Positions 12,486-23,400 are shown, counted from the stretch's first letter. The stretch is 64,000 bases of DNA from Helichrysum umbraculigerum (GCA_949592205.1 CATIUR010000005.1:133879277-133943276); one strand, 5' to 3'. Numbers and translations: made by a program. The notes: a model not told the origin generated them from the sequence alone.

Positions 12486-13667
12486 AACCTAGATAGGTTG
12501 CAATCGTACCTTGTTAGGTCGTGGAAAACGATTACCAATACATAATTTGATTTAGTTATCACAATCCTTTGGCCATATTGTCGCGGGACAATATCATCGA
12601 ATACATTAGAACTAGTTAGTTCTACCTACACTAGACAACATCTATACTGTTACAAGTTTAGTTATTCTTTAAGAACTAAAATTGTCGACACACTTCATTA
12701 TCACTATAATGGGAACCGAACTTAAGTGAATATTTCCCAAGACTCCGTTATATATACTTGCTAGGCTTTAGACTAGGAGTATACAATAGCATCACACGAT
12801 TAGTACAGACTTCGTATATCAATACAACTCAACTGGTGACGACTCTGGCTCAGGATGTAATCCAACCAGGGATGGTCCCCCGGCCCAGGATGTAATCCAA
12901 CCGTGGGGGTGTCACCTGATGAATGTCTACATACTATTATACGATCTACTTAGTCAGGCATGTCGAGTAATGCTGGCTCTCAAACAACTTAGTCGGGCAT
13001 GTCATTGTACTGCCGGCTCAATCACAAATTGCTGCGAGCAATTCCAAAAATGATGCCGCGGTATTGCAGCGGGCACCAAACGATGCCACGGTAAAGTGGG
13101 CACAAAACGAAACCACGGTATTGCAGTGGACGAAATTTCAATCAATGGATCAGCGAGTGATACTCGGGATTCACAATAAGTTAACGGATCGGTGGTGCTG
13201 CCACGCGAGGCCGTTAGCTCAATTCATGTCCGGGTTAGCTTATGCTAATCGGGTAAACGGACACGCTAAACATTCAAACATAGATCTGCGGGTCTACAAA
13301 CACTTGTTGCTGGATGCAACACCTCATATATTAAATCATAGTTCTGCGGGACTACAGTTACTTACTATCATATGACGTGGTCATACAGTTATTTGGTTAC
13401 AACTTAGGCAGGTATTGCCTTCCGTTATACACTTACTCATACCAGATAGGTATTCAGGCTCTGTATGCCTCAATTATTGTGTACTTAGGTACGGACTACA
13501 ATTGATTAGGTATTAGATACCTAAACTTTCGAATTACACATTGGTAATTACATCTACAATTTGCTACAAATCAGAATCGTGGATTCTGAACAACTTCTCA
13601 AAATATACAAAATTTATACTTTATGTTTTCAACTAACAAACCTATGAACTCACCAGCTTTATAGCTG
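12486..13667 (+). other. Array of short perfect hairpins in A LTR
   Basis: Inverted repeats with 5-8 bp stems and mostly 3-5 nt loops follow one another. Examples: AACCT/AGGTT (12486-12499), ATATTGTC/GACAATAT loop GCGG (12575-12594), TAGAACT/AGTTCTA loop AGTT (12607-12624), CATTAT/ATAATG (12696-12711), AATTGCT/AGCAATT loop GCG (13027-13043), TTAGC/GCTAA (13235-13248), TGTTGC/GCAACA (13305-13321), AGGCA/TGCCT (13406-13420), TTAGGTAT/ATACCTAA loop TAG (13506-13524), TCAGAATC/GATTCTGA loop GTG (13571-13589), CAGCT/AGCTG loop TTAT (13654-13667). Stem sequences are unrelated to one another, so this is repeated structure, not a repeated sequence. Confidence 0.8.
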
Positions 13668-13969
13668 ACCTGTTTTAGCATGTGTTCTCAGGTGCCCAGC
13701 AGGATTAGGATTACTACAAGATTATGCTAGCTCGAGTCGCATTATTTCAAACATTTGGGACAACTCTGCATTTACTTGTGTATTTTCAAATTATGTATTT
13801 GGAATTTACTGTCAAACTCATAACGTTGTAAACGTTCTATTTTGGGAAATGTATAATTATTTTCAAACGTCTCATTTAGAGTCGTTCATTATGTATCTTA
13901 TGCTGTGATATTTGATTTAGTAACACCCGACCCAATCGCTTCCGCAAACCGAAATTTGAGGGTGTTACA

Positions 13970-14762
13970 GTAATGCAGTATTATTTCAGACCATACACTA
14001 CCACTTATAGTCTACGTTACAAGTAGCAGACAACATCTATGCTATAAAAGCCAGTCTAATCCTTGTACCAAGATCCAAAAAAACTATAACTATTATCACA
14101 CTCCAATATCCTTAAGCATATCTATATTCCTTCAAATGAAAAGTGAATAAGAATACAAATGACAAAGCAACTCAAATGGTACATCACACAACCAAAAAAA
14201 ATTACCTTCGTAGACCCAAACACACTGTATTCAAGTAATTTCAATAAACAAAATATCTATAAAAATTAATTCAAAGGAGGACAAATATTCAAGCAATCAC
14301 CAACAAATATATATATAACAAACAAACAGGTGATGGATGGTTAATTGGTTATGGGTGTGCTCATATTCATATGTCTAACAAAATTATATGATCAGAGAGA
14401 GACGAGGAGACATACATGTGATTAGGAGAGCAGAATAGCAAAAAGAGGGGGAAAAGATGAGCAAAAAGAGAGGGAAAAGATGTAGCTTTACAGAGCAAAA
14501 AGGGAGGGGAAAAATGAATTCAGGGTACTGATCGGTCATGTTTAGGGAAGATAGGAGCAAGAAGGTAATTTTAATTTTCACTCTAGAAAGCACTTTGAAA
14601 TAAGCATCAACCCACCTGCTTATTGAAAACTGCTTATTTTGGCCCAAAATAATCATATAAGCATGAGCAGTTTTACTTTCCCAAACACTCCAAACTGCTT
14701 AATTGCTTAAAAAAAAACAATAAGCACATAAGCAGAAAAAATAAGCTATGCCAAACACCCTC
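13970..14762 (-). other. Harbinger right arm, copy 1
   Basis: Non-coding right arm of element H, with the GTAAT duplication at its left edge and TIR CCAAACACCCTC at its right. The last 150 bases carry repeated AATAAGC motifs matching the left subterminal region at 7965-8080. A purine-rich stretch (14395-14520, GAGAGGGAAAAGATG repeats) has no gene. Confidence 0.8.
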
Positions 14763-15183
14763 TAAACCCCCAAAACACCCACTTACAAAATAATCACAAA
14801 ATGACGTGGTATGGTGTTTCATCCGATTAAATCACTTTGTGTGACACCCCCAAATTTAATGCTTTGCGGAAGCGAGTTTTGGGTGTCACTAATCTAATAT
14901 CAAAACACCAAAGTACAAGCAAACGACTCTAAATGAGACGTTGTAGAAAATATATTACATTACATAAGTTTTCAAAAGTAATACAAAGCTTAAGTCATAA
15001 GTTTGAAACATAGTAGTGAGTTCGCAAAATGATTTCAGAAGATTTTAATACATAACCATTATACAAAATATAATGCAAGAAAATCTTCATGTCTAAATGG
15101 ATGCATGCGACTCGTGATAGCTAGCTTATCCTGTAGGCCATTCCTACTATTGCTGAGTACCTGAGAATACATCACTAAAAAGT

Positions 15184-15544
15184 CAACCAAAATGGTTGGT
15201 GAATCTCACAGGTTTATAGTATACAGTAATAAGCAGTTGAGTAAATCAGTAAGTAAAACGTTTACAATCAGTAAAACAGTAAAGTATAATTGTACAACAG
15301 TAGTAATTTAGTAAAATAGTATTTCACAAACATAGTAAAGTCGGTGTAGTCGGTCAATTTATTGCCATGTCATGAGCCATTATAGTCGAAGCTTAACACG
15401 TCTGTAGTTTTTGCCCCCGTGAGTACTAATCCAAAAATACTCATATCAAACGAATAAGAAACGCCTGTTTATACTAGTGCGGTTCGTGGTGGAGCTACCA
15501 CCCCAGGCGGGGATTGTCTGTCCCATATGGATCCATATACTAAA
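15184..15544 (-). other. Conserved hairpin domain in C LTR
   Basis: In plus coordinates: CAACC/GGTTG loop AAAAT (15184-15198); TGAGTA/TACTCA around CTAATCC (15420-15443); GGTGG/CCACC (15488-15502); CCCC/GGGG (15501-15512); GGGATTGTCTGTCCC (15510-15524); and the 14-bp palindrome ATATGGATCCATAT. The same ordered set occurs in families B, D and F with different stems. Confidence 0.75.
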
Positions 15545-15639
15545 ATTCGCGCTTATCTTATAACTGACGACTATAATCAGAGGACTTCATTGGATTAAAT
15601 AGAAACTCATGCAGTTCAGTAAGGCAATACGTCGGAAAT

Positions 15640-16009
15640 TAATACATTGTATTTGGATTAAAGTCGGTAAAATAATACATTTTGTACTTGTATTATAGTT
15701 TGTAAAATAATACCTTTTGTACTGGTATTAAAGTCGGTAAAACAATACATTTTGTACTTGTATTCACATCAGTAAAATAATACATTTTGTACTAGTATTA
15801 TAGTTTGTAAAATAATACATTTTGTATTAGTATTAAAGTCGGTAAAACAATACATTTTGTACTTGTATTCACATCAGTAAAATAATACATTTTGTACTAG
15901 TATTATAGTTTGTAAAATAATACATTTTGTATTAGTATTAAAGTCGGTAAAACAATACATTTTGTACTTGTATTCAAATCAGTAAAATAATACATTTTGT
16001 ACTTGTATT
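15640..16009 (-). repeat. Minisatellite in C LTR (truncated copy)
   Basis: Roughly 35-bp units built on GTAAAATAATACATTTTGTA, arranged in higher-order triplets of about 105 bp that differ by AAAGTCGG, CACATCA and ATAGTTT linkers. Most units can fold as AATACA/TGTATT or AATAC/GTATT. Confidence 0.9.
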
Positions 16010-17585
16010 CCGACTTTTTCTCCATGATGTGCGCGAGGATTGATGGATAACCCTTTCTCAGAAATTTCTGGGTTTTAAGACAAGAGATGATGTTAAGCCT
16101 CGTCCCACCGGTCTCCCCCTGTATAATCAGGGTTCTACCGACAGCGAGAGGTATGCGAACAATTTTGTCGTAGCAAATGATTTCAGCGCGATGTTTGGAC
16201 AACCAGTCCATGCCTACGATGACATCAAAACTTCCTATCTCAACAGGCATAAGATCTATGGAGAAGGTTTCGTCGGCTAGCTTTAAGGTGCAATTAGGTA
16301 TCACACTATTTGTTTCTATCAATTTGCCATTTGCTAGCTCTACGGTGTACTTAACGTCTAAAGCAACAGGTGTAACGTCAAGTAGAGGGCAAAATTCATC
16401 GGAAATAAAACTCCTATCGGCACCAGTATCAAACAGAATGGAAGCAGTTAAATTGTTGAGGAGGAACATACCCGTGACCACATTCGGGTCCTGACGGGCT
16501 TCCCCTGAGTTGATCACGAAAGCGGTACTTTTGGCGTTGTTGTTGTTGCGGTGGTTGTTGTTGTTGTTGCCCTTATTCTTCAATTTTGGGCAAGAATCCC
16601 TGAAGTGTCCTGGGTGTCCACATTCATAGCAGGACTTAGGTTGTCGGGCATTTCTGTCAGAGGGGTTGTTGTTGGATTTGGGGGCTCGGCAATCCTTAGT
16701 CAGATGCCCGTACCTCCTGCAGTTGTTGCAAGGAGTACCGCACTGACCAAAATGGTGGTAGTTACACTTGGGACAATAAGGCCTGTCCCCGGTGTAGCTG
16801 CGGGTGGTTTCAGAGTTGGAGGTGTAGACTTGGATGGCGTTGTTTTTCTTGTTTGAGTTGTGGTGGTGTTCAGTGGATTTGCGTTTGTTGTTGTTGGAGG
16901 ATGAGGTGTTGGAGGTCTCACGGCTGACAACTAGAGCCATGAGTTCATGGGCCAATCGAATGGCACTCTCAGTAGTAGTTGGTTTGGATGAGGCGACGTT
17001 TCCCTGAATGTTCTCGGGGAGTCCACGAATGTATTTCTTAATGCCCTTACTTTCTGGTTCGACCAAACCCGGGCATAATAAGGCAAACTGCTGAAACTTG
17101 GTGGTATATTCAGCAACATCATTTCCCTGCACCTCCAGGTGCCAGAATTCTTCCTCCAGCCTGTGCAATTCTTCTTCAGGACAGTACTTTTCTGTCAGCT
17201 TCTTCTTCAATTCGGCCCAAGGAAGTCGATTTGCAACCTCAAGGCCTACAGAGTTCACGTGGGTTTTCCACCACGTGAGTGCACCTTCTTGAAAGGTGTA
17301 AGCAGCGAATTTGACTTTGTTGTTCTCAGTGCAGTCGCAGAGGCTGAAAACAGATTCCATACACTCAATCCAACGGATCAAGCCAATGGCACCTTCCGTG
17401 CCTTTGAAATATAGCGGTTTACAGCTAAGGAAGTCCTTATAGGAGCAGGGTTTGGGTGGTGGAGTGTTGGTTGCTGTGTCCTCGCTACCGGGTGGTGTTC
17501 GGGTAGCCAAGGCTTCGGTCACACTGCGGGCAATGATTCCCGCGATCTCAGCTTCGCTAAGGGTAATTTGACGACGTGGAGGCAT
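16010..17585 (-). pseudogene. Family B gag, 5' part only (fused to C LTR)
   Basis: Residues 1 to about 526 match the intact B polyprotein at 20456-24901 almost perfectly; I see two amino-acid differences (Val/Ala near residue 110 and Leu/Phe near 480). It holds the capsid region, two CX2CX4HX4C zinc knuckles and the DTGAD protease motif, then runs out of the family frame into C LTR repeats after MEKKSE. All of RT, RNase H and integrase is absent. The break shows 1 bp of shared sequence, so it is an illegitimate join, not an LTR recombination. A chimeric 560-aa frame remains open from 17585 to 15903, but its last 34 residues are read from minisatellite. Confidence 0.9.
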
Positions 17586-18022
17586 GATGCTGAGTAAGAA
17601 AGAACAAGGAAATGAAATAAGATACTAGTCCGAGTATGATGAACTAGTGATATGTTTGTCATTTCGAGACAAAACGTTTGAAAGAAAGAGGCCTATATTC
17701 ATATAATATAATATAGCCTAAAGTTGTAATGAGGTCTATTCATGTATATATATGTATATCACATAATAACCTATTAAGTGTCTAGCACAGAAATGTTTTG
17801 AGTCCCGTTTCTCTCGAGGTCAGAGTCAACTAATGTATCCTGTTCAGCCATAACTTCCTTCAGATCTTACATCATCTTTATTTAATTGTACATAGTTGAT
17901 CAGGCTATGTTAAATTAAATTCGTATGCTGTGATCTCTGAACTGGTTATACCTAATAGGGAATACTGCCTAACGGTCATAGTCTAGGTCCACTAAATGCA
18001 ACCTAGTTCACTATAACCTTAG

Positions 18023-18034
18023 GCTCTGATACCA
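18023..18034 (-). other. Primer binding site of the truncated B copy
   Basis: Minus strand reads TGGTATCAGAGC three bases inside the LTR edge, complementary to the 3' end of initiator tRNA-Met. The leader (17586-18022) matches 24902-25338. Confidence 0.9.
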
Positions 18035-18351
18035 ATCTGTGACACCCCCAAATTTAATGATTTGCGGAAGCTTGCTTTGGGTGTCACTAATCAATATACA
18101 AAGCACATAAGATATAATGAACGACCACTATATGCGTCGTTTAAACTTGTATAGATAATGTAAATGTTTACATCAAAATATAGTTACATTAGCTCGATTC
18201 CTGAAATTGAGAGATTACATAGCATAATTACTTTTACAAAATATAATAATGCAGTCCAATCTCTAGTTGTATGTATGCTGACTCGAGCTAATAATTCCTG
18301 CTTGTGCAGCCAAACTACTGCTGGGTACCTGTGATAAATACTAAAATGGGT

Positions 18352-18641
18352 CAGCGAAAACGCTGGTGAGCTCACAGGTTTGTATATCAATGTATAGTTG
18401 TCAGAACCGCAAGATTTATAATGAATTTAAAATGCAATTAAGCAAAATAAAAGTTATACTGTCCATGAGCACATAGTCTGAGCTTAACTTGATTTGTCAG
18501 GCCCAATTAAGGAAACCTAACTTGAAATGCCTCCTACGAGTGTCTAATCCACACTCGTCTTCCCAAATGCTAATACATCCGTTTGACCGGTTAGTGCGTG
18601 CTAACCCGGATGAGGATTGTCAATCCCATATGATATCATAT
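18352..18641 (-). other. Conserved hairpin domain in B LTR1
   Basis: In plus coordinates: CAGCG/CGCTG loop AAAA (18352-18365) followed by GTGAGCTCACAGG; ACGAGTGT/ACACTCGT around CTAATCC (18536-18558); GGTTAG/CTAACC loop TGCGTG (18589-18606); GGATT/AATCC loop GTC (18614-18626); palindrome ATATGATATCATAT (18628-18641). LTR2 repeats the set (first hairpin at 25668-25681). Confidence 0.8.
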
Positions 18642-19256
18642 ACTAACATTCACGCTAAAATATTAGAGACTATGCTTATGGAGGACTTTAAATTGATTAG
18701 CTTGAAACTCATGTAGTATTTGAAGTTTGACACTTGCGTTCTACTTGTAAAACAAAATCGAGTAGTAATATCACACCCCTAGTTGTAAAGCAGTGAAAAT
18801 GGGGCTATGAAACTCACCTGGTTCTTGAAGTGTTTAACTTAATAAACTTGAAGTAATTAGCTGTGAGTTGGTGTCCAAAGGCTTGAAACCTGAATGTGTC
18901 CACGACACTTAATTTGTCATTAATTGTATTGGTATCTCGAAAGACTACCATTTAAATTGTTTGTCTAACTTAATGTCCAAATTACCCCGATTTGGTTGAT
19001 TGTATTGTTACAAGTTACTACGACTTGTTTGATTGAATTGACACAAGTTACAACGACTTGTTTGAATAAATTATCTAAGTTACTATGACTTAGTTGATTT
19101 AATTGTGTATTTGAAAATGTGTACGGCCCGTTGGTGATTTAGTTGAAATAATAAAAATTCTAAAATGTTATTACATTGTTGCTACAGTGAATCGCTACAG
19201 CAAATTGCCACAGTAACTTTGACTTCGAAAATTTAAGTTTTGAAGATTCTGTTTTG

Positions 19257-19520
19257 TGCGACGTAGGGTGCTACGTCGCAGATCCGGACTGCGACGTTGG
19301 GCATGACGTCGCTATGTGCGACCTTCGCAATTTAATGCGACGTTGAACGTGACGTCGCTATAGGCGACGTAGTTGATTTCTGCGACGTAAGGGTCTGCGT
19401 CACTAAATGCGACGTTCGCAAGTCAATGCGACGTACTAGGCTGCGTCGCTATATGCGACGTTGGGGATATAGTGCGACGTAGGTCGCTGCGTCGCATTTG
19501 CTCCAGGCCAAATGCGACGT
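19257..19520 (-). repeat. GC-rich palindrome cluster in B LTR1 (GCGACGT type)
   Basis: Starts with a perfect 10-bp stem TGCGACGTAG/CTACGTCGCA, loop GGTG (19257-19280), then about eight more GCGACGT/ACGTCGC pairs with 4-20 nt between arms. LTR2 equivalent at about 26573-26836. Confidence 0.85.
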
Positions 19521-20421
19521 ACGGGGTCTGATCGGAGTTTCAACTCCAAAAACGCGTTTTCCGGCCATCGATCGGCATAATATTTTCACCCAACCCATTT
19601 TAGGACATTACAAGGTTATACAAACAACTAGCAAGTTATAAAACTTAAAAACGAGAGTTTTCGGAGTTGTGTCGGAAACTTACAAATCGCCGAAATGAAA
19701 TTCCGGGAAGATAGAAGTGTAGATCGTCGCGAGGTGGTCGTTTATTCTAAAGGGGCTCGAAGATCCGAGGTCGTTTGAGGTGTTTATTTTGCGATTTTTG
19801 TTGATTTTGGTTGATAAAGCTTGAGAGGAAATTAGAGAGGAGAGAGAGAAAGAGAATAAGAAATGAAAGAAAATGGGGTGGTGGGGAGGTGGTTAAGGGA
19901 TCACCTCCCATTTTCAGTCCGCGCACTGCGCTCCGTGCGGTGTTCGTTTTCCCGATCATTTAAATGTTACATATTTATTTTATAAATTTAACTTTTCGTT
20001 TTAATTTACAAAAGTTTATTCCAATATTTTGTTGAAGTGTTTTTACTAAATATTTAGAATTTATGTTATAAAAGGTGTTTTGTATCGTTTTGTTTGCGAA
20101 GTTACATTTGATTCGTGTTTATATAAATTGGGTGATAAAAACTTGAATACTACATATTATTGTCATAATATTTTTAAGTACACTAATGTTATTAAGAATC
20201 CTTGTATTACTTAATTGAATTGTTCACCAACGTCCGTATTTATTGTATCGAAATTCATTCGATTTAAAACTCGGTCGATTTAAATAAATCGCATAATTGT
20301 AGATATATATTCAACAATATATATAATAATTGATACATTAATTAGCCTAACGCAGAACTAATTACATGTATTAAAACTGGATTAGGCCCTAAATTATAGT
20401 CCTAAATTGACGGTTGTCACA

Positions 20422-20432
20422 TTCTCCCCCTG
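20422..20432 (-). other. Polypurine tract of element B
   Basis: Minus strand AGGGGGAGAA abuts the LTR start TGTGACAACC; plus-strand DNA synthesis would be primed here. Confidence 0.85.
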
Positions 20433-20455
20433 TTAGGAGAATTTCGTCCCGAAAT

Positions 20456-23400
20456 TTATGTTGAAGTCGTATTTGATGTTGAATCGGTGAAGAGTTGAGG
20501 ATACTTGAGTCGCATTTGGTCCTCCCGTTCCCAGGTGAATTCCGGACCGCGCCGCGAATTCCACCTAACCTTGACAATAGGAATACGACTTTGTTTAAGT
20601 TGTTTGACCTCACGGTCCATGATTTCAGCGGGTTCCTCAACAAAGTGAAGTTTTTCGTCAACTCGAATTTCATCGAGTGGAATGATAAGTGTCTCATCAG
20701 ACAGGCACTTCTTCAGATTTGAAACATGAAATGTGGGATGCACGCTGCTGAGTTCGGATGGCAGCTGCAATCGATAAGCCACTGGACCAATCCTTTCGAG
20801 GATCTCGAATGGTCCAATGTATCTGGGATTCAACTTCCCTCGTTTGCCAAATCGGATTACGCCTTTCCAAGGCGATACTTTGAGTAGAACTCGATCCCCA
20901 ACCTGGAACTCGAGTGGTTTGCGCCTCACGTCAGCATAACTTTTCTGACGATCACGCGCGGCTTTGAGTTTGTTTTGAATTTCTACGATTCTCTCGGTTG
21001 TCTCGTGTATGATTTCTGGACCTGTGAGTTGGCTATCCCCAACTTCGGTCCAACAGATAGGTGACCGGCACTTACGACCGTACAGTGCCTCGAAGGGTGC
21101 AGCTTTGATGCTGGTATGATAACTGTTGTTGTACGAGAACTCGCACAATGGTAGATGTTTTTCCCAGTTTACACCGAAGTCTACTACGCAGGCCCGTAGC
21201 ATGTCTTCCAGTGTTTGAATGGTTCGTTCACTTTGGCCGTCGGTTTGAGGATGATATGCGGTACTCATATCAAGTCGAGTACCCAGAGATTTTTGAAGTG
21301 ATTGCCAAAATTGTGAAGTGAAACGACTATCTCTATCGGAGATAATTGAGATTGGAACACCGTGCTTGGTCACGATTTCTTTCAGATAAATTTGGGTGAG
21401 GCGTTCCATTTTGTCGGATTCTTTGATTGCCAGGAAGTGAGCAGACTTTGTGAGACGATCCACGATCACCCAAATGGAATCGCAACCGTTCGAGGATTTG
21501 GGTAGTTTGGTTATGAAGTCCATGGTAATTTGTTCCCATTTCCATTCAGGAAGACTGGGTTGTTGAAGTAAACCAGAAGGTTTTTGATATTCGATTTTGA
21601 CCTTGGAGCAAGTAAGGCATTTGCTAACATAGGTGGCGATTTCAGATTTCATGTTCGGCCACCAGTAGAAGTCTTTGATACCGTGGTACATTTTATCGGA
21701 TCCCGGATGGATAGAATATTTGGACTTGTGAGCTTCATCCATCACCAAGTCTCGTAGGTTCCCAAATTTAGGCAACCAGATTCGGTTTGAGAAATACCTA
21801 ATCCCGTTAGGTTTGACTTCGAGTTGTTTATCCATGCCCCGCAAGGTTTCATCTTTGACATATTCGGGTTTTAAGGCTTCGAGTTGAGCAGTGAGGATTT
21901 GAATGTTTAAATTGTTGTGAATGGTCATACTGAGGGCTCGAACCCTAAGTGGTTTCACTCGCTCTTTTCGACTGAGGGCGTCAGCAACGACATTTGCTTT
22001 GCCTGGATGATATTTGAGTTCGCAGTCGTAATCAGTAAGCAACTCGACCCATCGACGTTGCCTCATGTTGAGATCCTTCTGATCGAATATGTGTTGAAGG
22101 CTTTTATGGTCGGTAAAAATTGTACATCTGGTACCGTAAAGGTAATGTCTCCAGATTTTGAGGGCAAAAACGACAGCTCCTAGCTCGAGGTCGTGGGTGG
22201 TGTAATTCTTTTCATGAATCTTGAGCTGTCGGGAAGCATAAGCTATGACTTGGTCTCGTTGCATGAGCACACAACCGAGACCTTGATGAGAAGCATCGCA
22301 GTATACCACGAAGTCATCGGTGCCTTCGGGTAATGTTAAAATAGGAGCACTGCAAAGCTTTTGTTTTAAGAGTTGGAATGCCGACTCTTGTTTATCAGTC
22401 CAGTCAAACTTTTTGTCTTTCTGGGTCAGAGTCGTGAGTGGTAGGGCTATCTTGGAGAAATTTTCAATGAATCGTCGATAGTATCCGGCCAGTCCTAGAA
22501 ACTGCCGTACCTCCGTCGGAGTGGTTGGCGATTGCCAATCTTTGATAGCTTCGATTTTCGATGGGTCAACGTGAATCCCCTGACTGTCAATCACGTGACC
22601 AAGGAATTGAACGGTTTTGATCCAGAACTCACACTTAGAGAACTTGGCATAGAGCTCCTCGTGTTTAAGTAGTTCAAGGATGGTTTTGAGATGTTGCGCG
22701 TGTTCTTCTTTGCTTCGTGAATATATGAGGATGTCATCGATAAAGACAATGACAAACTTATCAAGGTAAGGTTTACACACCCGATTCATAAGGTCCATGA
22801 ATACAGCCGGTGCATTGGTTAGGCCGAATGGCATCACTTGGAATTCGTAATGCCCGTAACGGGTTCTGAAAGCGGTTTTTGGAATATCGGCATCGCGGAC
22901 ACGCAATTGGTGATAACCGGATCGGAGATCAATCTTTGAATAACACCTCGACCCTTGAAGTTGGTCGAACAGGTCATCGATTCGAGGAAGTGGATACCGG
23001 TTCTTGACAGTCAACTTGTTCAACTCTCGATAGTCGATACACATTCGAAAAGAACCATCTTTCTTCTTAACAATTAGGACCGGAGCTCCCCAAGGTGAAG
23101 AACTCGGCCTGATAAACCCTCGTTCCAGGAGTTCCTGTAACTGGGTGGACAGCTCCTGAAGTTCGGATGGAGCTAAACGGTATGGTGCTCTGGCCACAGG
23201 CGCAGCACCTGGTACAAGATCGATTGAGAACTCAACCTGTCTTGGTGGTGGTAGACCAGGTAGTTCTTCAGGAAAGACTTCTGGAAAGTCTCGAACAATT
23301 GGAACATCCTCAAGTCGCTTCTCCTCCGACTTTTTCTCCATGATGTGCGCGAGGATTGATGGATAACCCTTTCTCAGAAATTTCTGGGTTTTAAGACAAG

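Larger units (their letters stand above)
11046..13969 (+). repeat. Family A solo LTR, copy 1 (2924 bp)
   Basis: Starts TGTAACACCC and ends GGGTGTTACA, flanked on both sides by the 5-bp target duplication GTAAT (11041-11045 and 13970-13974). Order along the presumed transcript: AT-rich U3; CT-rich leader (11335-11590) with CAACAACAA and ATCATCATC stretches; a GC-rich palindrome cluster; a dense series of short hairpins; a terminal block ending CGCTTCCGCAAACC. No coding sequence. It interrupts the Harbinger element between its genes and its right arm. A nearly identical copy (30449-33321) is the 3' LTR of a gag-carrying relative at the same target site. Confidence 0.93.
7940..14762 (-). mobile_element. 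PIF/Harbinger DNA transposon, degenerate, split by an A-family solo LTR
   Basis: Terminal inverted repeats GAGGGTGTTTGG (7940-7951) and CCAAACACCCTC (14751-14762) are flanked by CAA and TAA, which fits a TAA target duplication with one mutation. Subterminal regions at both ends are packed with AATAAGCA/TGCTTATT motifs. It encodes, on the minus strand, a DDE-type transposase (8490-9745) and a Myb/SANT-like partner protein (9976-10979), the two-gene organisation of this superfamily. A 2.9-kb solo LTR with its own TSD interrupts it at 11046-13969. The right arm is repeated at 33322-34114 by the local duplication. Confidence 0.85.
11046..16009. repeat. Large direct duplication, copy 1
   Basis: A LTR, Harbinger right arm and the first 1170 bp of C LTR recur in the same order and orientation at 30449-35361. 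Outside the A LTR the copies have equal length (13970-16009 and 33322-35361, 2040 bp each) with very few substitutions. Within the A LTR, copy 2 is 51 bp shorter: 24 bp from two 12-bp palindrome-cluster units and 27 bp from a CCCCTTGGACCCCG-type repeat. Confidence 0.93.
14840..16009 (-). repeat. Family C LTR, truncated copy 1
   Basis: Starts TGTGACACCCCCAAATTTAATG after CTTTG, exactly as the complete copy at 34192-37173, but stops inside the ATACATTTTGTACTTGTATT minisatellite at 16009, where family B gag sequence begins. Contains the conserved hairpin domain (15184-15544) and the GCTTCCGC-type terminal block (minus strand). About 1810 bp of the LTR is missing. Confidence 0.9.
18038..20421 (-). 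repeat. Family B LTR1 (3' LTR of the complete element), 2384 bp
   Basis: TGTGACACCCCC to GGTTGTCACA. Holds, from left, the GCTTCCGC terminal block, the hairpin domain (18352-18641), three related ACAAGT-type hairpins (19010-19093), the GCGACGT palindrome cluster, a GAGAGA tract (CT-rich on the transcript strand, 19825-19860) and a GCGCTCCGTGCGGTGTTCG block (19928-19948) also found in D and F. Confidence 0.95.

Noticed and set aside
13064..13375. 103-aa frame in A LTR, also at 32416-32727
   Set aside because: Its conservation is explained by the recent duplication; it lies in the hairpin array and has no domain.
15640..16009. Possible CRISPR-like regular array
   Set aside because: Plant LTR minisatellite: units and linkers both repeat, there are no unique spacers and no associated genes.
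15903..16009. Extension of the truncated gag frame to a 560-aa protein
   Set aside because: The last 34 residues are read through C LTR minisatellite after the junction; not a genuine gag C-terminus.
16177..17414. Plus-strand frames over B gag (also 23493-24730)
   Set aside because: Antisense shadows of the gag frame; duplicated only because gag is.
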